Shown here piece after piece: positions 56,661 through 64,000 of a DNA stretch of 64,000 nucleotides (position 1 is the first letter of the stretch; each line of letters begins with the position of its first letter). Origin of the DNA: Sternotherus odoratus (Eukaryota > Chordata > Testudines > Kinosternidae); assembly GCA_032164245.1 (NCBI GenBank), contig JAVMKO010000006.1:38776319-38840318 (forward strand), written 5' to 3'. The position numbers were made by a program, and so were the translations under genes. Under the pieces are notes generated by a model. The model saw nothing but the letters and a program-made list of their open reading frames with translations, had not been told where the DNA came from and ran no database searches.

Positions 56661-58306
56661 CATTTTATAATTTTAATTTCACTCACAGTCTGTCTCGTTT
56701 GACCCTGCTTTCCCCATTGATCACTTCATGTATGCCTGGAAGCAAGCGCAGATGATGGGAGCTTTCCAATTAGAGGAGTTAAAAAAAACCAACAAAAAAC
56801 AACCAACCCTACGACTGTGACATGTAAGTGCAATCAAGTTTTACTCTGGAAGTTACAACAGGGTGTTTTAAATAATCTCCACCCCAATCAAGACATTTAA
56901 ATAATTCAATATGTTTGGTGGACAGTTATCTTTATTCTCTACATCTGGAAGACAGTTTGGATTTTAGATACACATTTAAAATGTTTTATTCCTGCAGAAA
57001 TAAACTCTGCCAGGCCTTTCCGATTCATTCAATTAATCTGATGTAGAGTGAAAGTGCTGCACTTAACTTGATCATGATAAAGTAGACAAAGTTTTGTGAA
57101 GATGAAATTAAGAATTTTGCAGAGGAAGTTTGGTCAATTCTAGCTTCTGCCATGGTATTGTGGGGTCTTTTTATTCCAGTGAAACTAAAAGTGCTTCATG
57201 GAGAATAGCTGAGACATAAGGAAGTGCAGAGTTCTAGAGACATAATTTTACTCTAAGCAGTGGATCTTCTTGCACTGGTCTCTGTAAGCTTTTGTCTTGC
57301 AGAAAAATCTGGAGAGTGAATTTAAAATGTACAACTAGAAACTTGTCTGCACCAGTGTTCCTCCTCATCCTTCGCCTCTAACTCCTCCCATCCACCCCTT
57401 TCTTCCCTAAATCCACTATTCTGCTTCTGAACAAAACTGCCTCTGATATTGTGGTTTCTTAGGCAACCAAATGGGATATTAGGAAGACAGGTACCTAGTT
57501 TGAAGATCTGCATAACTTCAGAAATTAATAATCCCTTCACTCTAACTCCTCTTGTTTGTATAATTTAAATTGTGACAAGTATTTCCTACATCTTTTATGC
57601 TACAACAAGGAAGAGGCTTCTATGTAAATAAAGTTAGTTTCCTCTTTGACTTGTTTATATATGATAATAAACAATAATGAGTAATAAAATACCTGCACCT
57701 CTTGGGAATCTGACCCTGCATATCCCAAACCTCCATCAACTTTACAGTATACAAGTTCAACTTGCACCCCCTACTTAAAACTGTGCAATTAGGGTTTCTC
57801 AAATCCTGATAAATAAAAAGGGTCACCCCCCCCCCACACACACAAACACATTCCAGAAGACATTGGTGATCACAGTGAACCAAAATATATTATAAACATA
57901 TCCTAGTAAGGGGTAGTGCACATTTTAATAATTTCTTCTTGTTTATGGTATAACCCCTATTTTCAATGGGTGCAGCTGGCAGAAAACAAAGCAAGCTTCA
58001 CAATTGTTCACAAAATGAACAGAAGTAGGTAACTGTGAACAAAGGTGGAAAGATATAACGCAATAGCTGTATTTTTAGATGCTTAGGGGTCTTTCAGTAC
58101 GGGTGTCCTAGTAAACAAAAATAAATTGCTATTGTTATTGATGGAAACTGAGTTTCTCCTGATTTAGAGTGTGAAATCAGAATCGGGCCCACTGAGTCTG
58201 GACTCTAGTATACCCACCCTCTCTTTTCCCACATAAGTTGTAGTAATATCCATGTGATATATTGCAGAGTCAGGGGATAAGTTTCCTTTACCTTGAATGT
58301 TTAATA
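56661..58306. other. AT-rich gene-free flank
   Basis: No recognisable gene. It contains a C-run followed by CACACACAC (about 57826-57844). Confidence 0.45.
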
Positions 58307-58908
58307 CAGTAAACCCTCGATTTAACGGACCCCGATTTAACGGACTTCGGATGCAACGGACAAAATTTCCGATGCATCCGAAATCCGTTATTGGGGGCTG
58401 CCGGCTCCCGCCCCAGGGAGCCGGCTGGGTTGACAGCTCCCGCCCGGCTCCCCGCAGCGGGGACCCCTGCGGGAGCTGTCAACCCCCCCGCCCGGCTCCC
58501 CGCAACGGGGAGCCGGGCGGGGGGGCGTGCGTTTGAGAGCTCCCGCCCGGCTCCCCGCAGCGGGAAGCCAGGCGGGAGCTGTCAACCCCCCCCCTCCCCG
58601 CAGCGGGGAGCCGGATGGGGGGGGTTGAGAGCTCCCGCCCGGCTCCCCGCAGCGGGAAGCCAGGCGGGAGCTGTCAACCCCCCCCCCCCCCCCCCGCCCG
58701 GCTCCCCGCAGCGGGGAGCCGGGCGGGGGGAGGGGGTGGGGTGGGCCAACTCATGGCTCCATATAACGGACTAATTCGGGCGAGGGGGTGTCCGTTGTCA
58801 CCCGAAAGTCCGTTATTTCATAATTTTAAAAAATTATTAAATAACGGACTTTTGGTTTTAATGGACACCCCCTCGCCCGAATTAGTCCGTTATATCGAGG
58901 TTTCACTG
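58307..58908. mobile_element. Tigger/pogo-like element with GC-rich interior
   Basis: The element begins CAGTAAACCCTCGATTTAAC and ends TTATATCGAGGTTTCACTG, flanked by TA on both sides (58305-58306, 58909-58910). Subterminal ACGGAC/GTCCGTT words repeat on both arms, as is usual for Tigger-type ends. It is 602 bp with no transposase. The interior (58397-58745) is an extreme GC-rich tandem. Confidence 0.9.
58397..58745. repeat. GC-rich tandem of self-complementary units
   Basis: Units of CGGCTCCCCGCAGCGGGGAG and GGGAGCTGTCAACCCCC alternate, and each contains its own inverted half (GGCTCCC/GGGAGCC). ORFs across it encode Pro/Ala/Gly/Arg repeats and are compositional. Confidence 0.9.
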
Positions 58909-58910
58909 TA

Positions 58911-60829
58911 ACTTCACTTGCACTCTGCCCACTAATCCATTTTCTCTGAAACTTCACACAACCCTTCTCCCTTTTAAAAGAAATTAAGCCACCACAAAAG
59001 TTTCATTCTTACCCTCTCTAGCTGGAAGGGCAGCAGGAGCATAGTCAGACCTTTACAAGTGACAGCTCCATATCTACTGATCATACCAAAATAGCTTGGG
59101 CCAGTGAATTTTCCAATGAATTTGGCTTAGGTGCTTTATACCCCTGGAAGAGGGAAAGTATGAGCTTCCCAGTGTAGCACACTGGATTTGCTTCTGGCCC
59201 TCAGAAATCCCAAGATATCAGATGAATTTAGGTACATTTTATATGCTTTAAGACCATATTAGCAATATTTTTTCCTCTTCTTCAGAAGTCCATACAATTG
59301 GATTGATGGCAATAAGGAAGCCAGTTCTAACAGGAGAAGGCATACAAAAATCAGTCCCAATAAAATTAGGAAAAGCTCTCAAGAATCTTTTAAGAAATTG
59401 TTTTTCTAGAAAATACATGGCACAAAATAAATAATAAATGTGTACCACAACCTGTACATTCATTTAGGATAACTTGTATAATTCACTCATGACTTCATCC
59501 ATTGCTGAATAATGTGGCCATATCCAACTCTGGCTCAGAGCACCCTTATACCACGCCATTGCATTGTGTGTGCCAAATATTATGTTTAAGTGCTAACCCA
59601 ATGCCAGAGCAGTGCTTCAGAGCTCATTACATGCCAAATCAACTTTACCCATGCAGTCATGACTGGCACCTCCAGACTATAAAATGCAAAATAGAAGAGG
59701 ATTCAACAGTACTTTCTGTAATTTTTGTTAGTTCCACGTAAAAATGTTTCTTGGCAGTATATTTTTAATACATTTTAAAAAGACGATGAAAAAAGGAAGC
59801 ATGTCATGTTTTTGTTTTTCTGCTGGGTTACAAAGAACAGATCATAGAATCACTGGAACAGTAAACGAACCTGCTTGTGTTTTGGTTCTTAGTAATCTTT
59901 GCTATGTTTGTATCTTGTCTTGGGATGTGCAAGAGCAAACAGTCAGAGATTACTAAAATACTATTTTAAAAAGCCATATTTATATTTATTAAAAATAATG
60001 GCTTAATTAAAATAAATATCGAAAGCTATCTGCACTATTACTTTGTAAAAAAATCAGCAGTATAGAAGTGTAGAAAAATAAGACTTTCTTGTGCTTTAAA
60101 AAAAAAATTAATTTCTGTGCCTCAATGGTTACTTCTTTTTACACCCCACAGTTGTGCCAGCTCTAAATGCAGTGCAGTTAGCAAAAACACGTAAAAAGAG
60201 GTAAGTGCTCCAAGCTGTTTGTATCCAAACATTTCTTAATTCAAAACCAAATCAAAATACAATGCTCTTTTTCTATACTACTGCAACACCAAAGAAGGTG
60301 TATCTTTTGCACTAAGGATTGCATATATGTTTAAGAGATGCTAAGGTACCCTTCAAGTATCTCTGAACTGGTAAGGGTTAACCAACACGTCTAAAGCAAA
60401 CATAGGGCCACATTTTCAAATAAACTTTGGAACCTTAATTCATATTTAGGCATCTAAATAAAAAAGGCCACAATTCCCACCACTTATGAAAATCAGAAGC
60501 ATTTTAATTCAACCCCCCTAAATATGGATTTAAGTGTCTAACTTTAGGCAAATATATTTTTAAAAATTGTCTATTTGTATATCTACCCACCATTTTCCAG
60601 AGATGTCTAATCAAGTCCCTTGCTGTGATGAATGTCGTTGCTGGAAATACCATCTCTGCACACTTAATGAGCCAGACCAACTCCTGATGTAACCAAGTTG
60701 CAAGTTCATTAACTTTGATGAGTTTCCTCATGAATTTGGCCAACCATTTCTGGACAATCCTTCCATTCCTGAGCAGCAAGAATAAAGAAGCTAGCAGAAA
60801 GGCCAACTGGAAGCTCATCGAACCGACAC
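58911..60829. other. AT-rich gene-free flank
   Basis: No recognisable gene or named repeat. ORFs are short and without known domains. Confidence 0.45.
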
Positions 60830-62010
60830 TAAAATTCTAGATCTGGTGCAGTCTGAATTTAGGCCAGAACTCAGAACCGAAACTGCATAGTGGCAGAGAT
60901 GAATATTTTCCTTTTGTTAAATGGATAGAAAACAAACATTTATCCTTCTTGAGCGCTCTGCAGCATTCAACACTGTTGACCAGGAGAGTCTGCTGTCTCA
61001 CCTGAGAGAGGTGGCAAGGGTCCAAGGTAATATGCTAAAATGGTTTAAGTCCTTCCTGGAGGGACATACCCAATGAGTATTGATGGGAAACAGCACCTCC
61101 ACCGCTAAACCCATCACCTACGGAGTTCCATAAGGATCAGGACTCTCTCCAATCCATCTCAATATCTACATGAAACCACTAGGTGAACTCAACAGATGAT
61201 GTGGACTCCACTGCCAGCAGTTTGCATGTGATACACAGCATACTCTATCCTTCACTACATACTGCCATGCCACTACCACCAATATGGCCCAGACCTTGTG
61301 TGAAATCAACTCTTGGATGAAGAACAGCTGACTGAAGTTGAACTCATGCAAGACAGAGAGATGCTGGTGGGCAGAGGAAAGTATGGTGCAGTCTCTGTTG
61401 ATTGATGATATACACCCACAATTGGCCAATTCAGTGCATAGTCTGAATACACTTGGATTCCTTGCTGACATTGATCTTTTACATAGCAGCATTTGCAAAT
61501 AACTCTCTCTACAGATTCAGCTTGGTGAGGAAATTCTGTCACATTCTGGGGGACGAAGACCTGGCCTCATTTATTCACACTTTTACCATCTCTTGGCTGG
61601 ATTACAGCAATGCAATATACCTGGGCATGAAGCCTTCAGCACTTAGGAAACTCCAAATAGTACAGAATGCTGCAGCACGTCTCCTCAACAGCACAGCCTA
61701 TCACAAACATATCAGACTTGTCCTCTGCTCTCTACACTGACTTCCTTTAGAATTTTGAATCAAGTTCCAGGTCTCAGATCTTCTCTTCAAAGCACTTCAT
61801 GGCTTCAGCCTACAGTATCTAAAAGCTCTGAGACAAAGATTGGTTGACAACTATGTTCCACTGGCACAATGAAACTTTCAACAATAAATAAAGCTCCTCT
61901 GTGTGAAACACAGAATCTTCTCCATGGGTGGTCCAAGACTGTGGAATGAAATGCCACAGGAACTAAGGATCATCATGAACCTCACCACTTTCTGCTCCAG
62001 GTATAAGGTG
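60830..62010 (+). pseudogene. L2/CR1-group LINE reverse transcriptase remnant
   Basis: Read in frame with interruptions, this gives LDLVQSEFRP, then TETA, the motif-A-like ERSAAFNTVDQESLLSHLRE, GVP-stop-GSGLSPIHLNIYMKPLG, a degraded FACDTQHTL in place of the catalytic YADDTQ box, and the C-terminal SWLDYSNAIYLGMKPSALRK and LQIVQNAAARLLNST. It ends with the common FKALHGFSLQYLKALR and PRLWNEMPQELR. Many stops and substitutions, including the altered YADD, mean it is long dead. The layout is that of L2-type LINEs, distinct from the CR1 copies near 25-27 kb. Confidence 0.85.
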
Positions 62011-62056
62011 CATTCCTTTGACTTTCCCTTCTCTAATATAAACACACAGGAATAGG

Positions 62057-62076
62057 TATATATATATATATATATT
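62057..62076. repeat. (TA)n microsatellite at the LINE 3' side
   Basis: A short (TA)n run follows the LINE remnant by about 50 bp. Confidence 0.8.
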
Positions 62077-64000
62077 AAAAAAAGACAGACACACTACTAA
62101 AACAAGACACTCCACAAGATATGTTTCTCCCCTTGGGGAAAGGATGAGAGAAGAAACAAGTGATAAACATGTAGTCATGTCGCTTAATGCACTATTGAGA
62201 GGAGCTTAGATACTACAGTAATGAGTCAGATAAATGGATCTTCCATGAGAAGTTGGGGCAGAAGATCAGGAATGTACCAGGATGGTGCAAGATAAGGAAG
62301 ACACCCTGTCCTATATTATATCTTTTCCTGCTACACTTTCCTCCCATCTTTTGTCTCTGCATGTAAATTACACTCATTTTGCACAATCATGGAATGCCAG
62401 ATCAAAGCAAGTTACTTTACTTCATCTCTTGATCCTGTTTTTTTTTTTTTTTTTACCAGTTAGCACCATTTATGGCATTTCCACCACTGTTTCTGTCATC
62501 ACAAAACAAGGTTCAGACAATTGCGTAAGAATTGCAATACAGCTTCCACCAGGGGCAGATTTTGCTCCAATTATACAATTGCAAATGGGAGATGCACCTC
62601 TACAACCAAATAGAATTTAGCCTCAAATCTGAATTTTGCCCTAGATGTATGGTAAAAGTAAAGGTAACTGCACTTCCCCACAAATGAGAAAAAGGGTAGA
62701 GAACAGGGACATGAAGTATAAATGAGCAATCCCAAAGCAACAAACAGGAGTAATATAAGAATCCCTCAGTCTCTACAACACCAAGGACTACCCTTATCTG
62801 TCACATTATATTAAGTAGAGCGAGGTGGAACATGGCAGTTTCAGAGGTTCAAGATTTTTTTTTCTTGGTTGGGATTCATGAAGGCATTTATCCAGAGCTT
62901 CCATTTCCATTTTAGATTCAATGAACTCTAAAATTACAAATTAAAAGAACTTCTACGTGCCACCTGGTTTCATGCTGAAACTTGAAATCATTTATTTGAT
63001 ATGGATTTCAATACAAAACTACGAATCAGGACAGGTTTGTTCACAAATAGCCTTAGGGTCATAGATCTTAGATCTTCCAGAGTTTTGAATTTTTCATGAG
63101 ATCTAACCTGGGCAAGTTTTATAAGGTTTTAGGGTTCACTGTGAACATCTCGCACAGCTCTAATAAGAAAATGCTTAACCTATACATTAATATATCGCAT
63201 TGATAATTCTGAATCAGTGAAAGGGGGTCTATGTAATACTAAAAGGAAATAAATCAAATTTTCTAATATAGGTATCATTTGTACATATAATGTTGTCATT
63301 TTTAATATATTAACTCAATGGAGTTATGAAACTCATCACTAGGTTCAAAGGACAAAATAATAGGTTGGGCTTTAGTCTTAAAGATGTAATTTTTTTGGCC
63401 TCATTTGGAAAAATAACAGATATAATTATCAGTCAGATTAGCATGACACTTTGGCCTGTTGCCATAGGATACAACGCTATTACACTTGCAAAGCTATAAA
63501 AAAAAAGAGAGGCATGAACTTTAAGATTCCCATAAAATATATTTTGCTAACAGATAGTGTGGAAAGCAAGATTTAAGGAACATCAAAAATTAATTAGCTC
63601 TGTACAAATTACGAAGAAAATGTTTAGGCAAGTGTTTTCTTGGTAATTCATAACTATATTTAGATACTGTAATGATTAGAACTTAAAAGAAACAAGATAA
63701 TTATAAACTTCATCCAAAGTCACATATAGATCACAGATGACAGCTACTGTATGTTAAATGAGGAGACTAAATATCAGCTACTCTGTAAATGTGATTGTAT
63801 GTAGTAGTAAGAATGTGGTACAGTAAGGCTAACAGTCCTTTCCTGTTCAATGAGTTGGAATTAAACATGCTAATCTGAGGTCTCTTTCAAGTATTTTATT
63901 AAACTATTTTGGTCTTTAATTCCTTTATCTTGCATCATTTAATGTAATGTTATTTATATATATATGAAGTATGTTACACTTATTAACCAATGTGCAAAAA
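62077..64000. other. Gene-free right edge
   Basis: AT-rich, with a poly-T at about 62440-62454. Nothing with a recognisable product. The plus ORF at 62282-62620 has no known domain. Confidence 0.45.

Noticed and set aside
58288..58911. Pro/Arg/Gly-rich ORFs on both strands
   Set aside because: Translation of the GC-rich tandem inside the Tigger-like element.
8151..64000. Search for SFTA3, MBIP, NKX2-8 or PAX9 exons, which neighbour NKX2-1 in mammals
   Set aside because: No translated segment resembled them. NKX2-8 and PAX9 lie on the other side in mammals, and MBIP would be farther downstream.
1..64000. CRISPR arrays, tRNA or rRNA genes, bacterial-type operons
   Set aside because: None seen. 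The tandem repeats present are microsatellites or minisatellites without unique spacers, and the DNA is clearly vertebrate.

Overview
This is vertebrate nuclear DNA: one spliced homeobox gene near the left end, then about 55 kb of gene-poor, AT-rich flank filled with transposon remains. The gene is NKX2-1 (thyroid transcription factor 1), recognised from its tinman motif, NK2-class homeodomain, NK2-specific domain and terminal GRTW. The repeats (CR1 LINEs ending in the ATTCTATGA motif, PIF/Harbinger, hAT and Tigger/pogo-like DNA transposons, L2-type LINE, MIR-type SINE) fit a non-avian sauropsid. A turtle is my best guess, inferred from the repeat mix.

Layout. 1-4.6 kb: upstream flank with CR1 scraps, a snap-back retroposon and a probable promoter. 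4.6-7.6 kb: NKX2-1, two coding exons (345 aa) split by a 1.2 kb intron, with a 3'UTR ending near an AATAAA at 7602. 8-24 kb: downstream flank with no convincing gene, several blocks that read like conserved regulatory DNA (17.2-17.5, 19.2-19.6, 20.6-21.8 kb) and a strongly G/T-skewed block at 14.25-14.64 kb. 24-33 kb: transposon cluster (three CR1 copies, a Tigger-like MITE, a hAT element with an 8-bp target duplication, a probable solo LTR split by a Harbinger-like MITE, a MIR). 33-42 kb: AT-rich, mostly featureless. 42-52 kb: second cluster (decayed hAT transposase, a GC-rich minisatellite split by a MITE, another MITE, and a 4.5 kb nearly complete Harbinger element carrying both the Myb/SANT-like gene and the HARBI1-type transposase gene). 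53.8-56.7 kb: further regulatory-looking DNA. 58.3-62 kb: a Tigger-like element with a GC-rich interior and a broken L2-type reverse transcriptase.

How it works together. The only gene likely to serve the host is NKX2-1. The flank probably holds its distal regulatory elements, diluted by insertions. The Harbinger element has the classic two-gene arrangement: convergent genes, back-to-back poly(A) signals, terminal inverted repeats and a 3-bp target duplication. Each gene carries what looks like a one-base frameshift, so the copy is probably dead. Nested insertions (MITE in LTR, MITE in minisatellite element) give a relative order of events.

Limits: no alignments were run. Conservation claims for non-coding blocks rest on composition and motif content only, and repeat-family names are from memory of consensus features.
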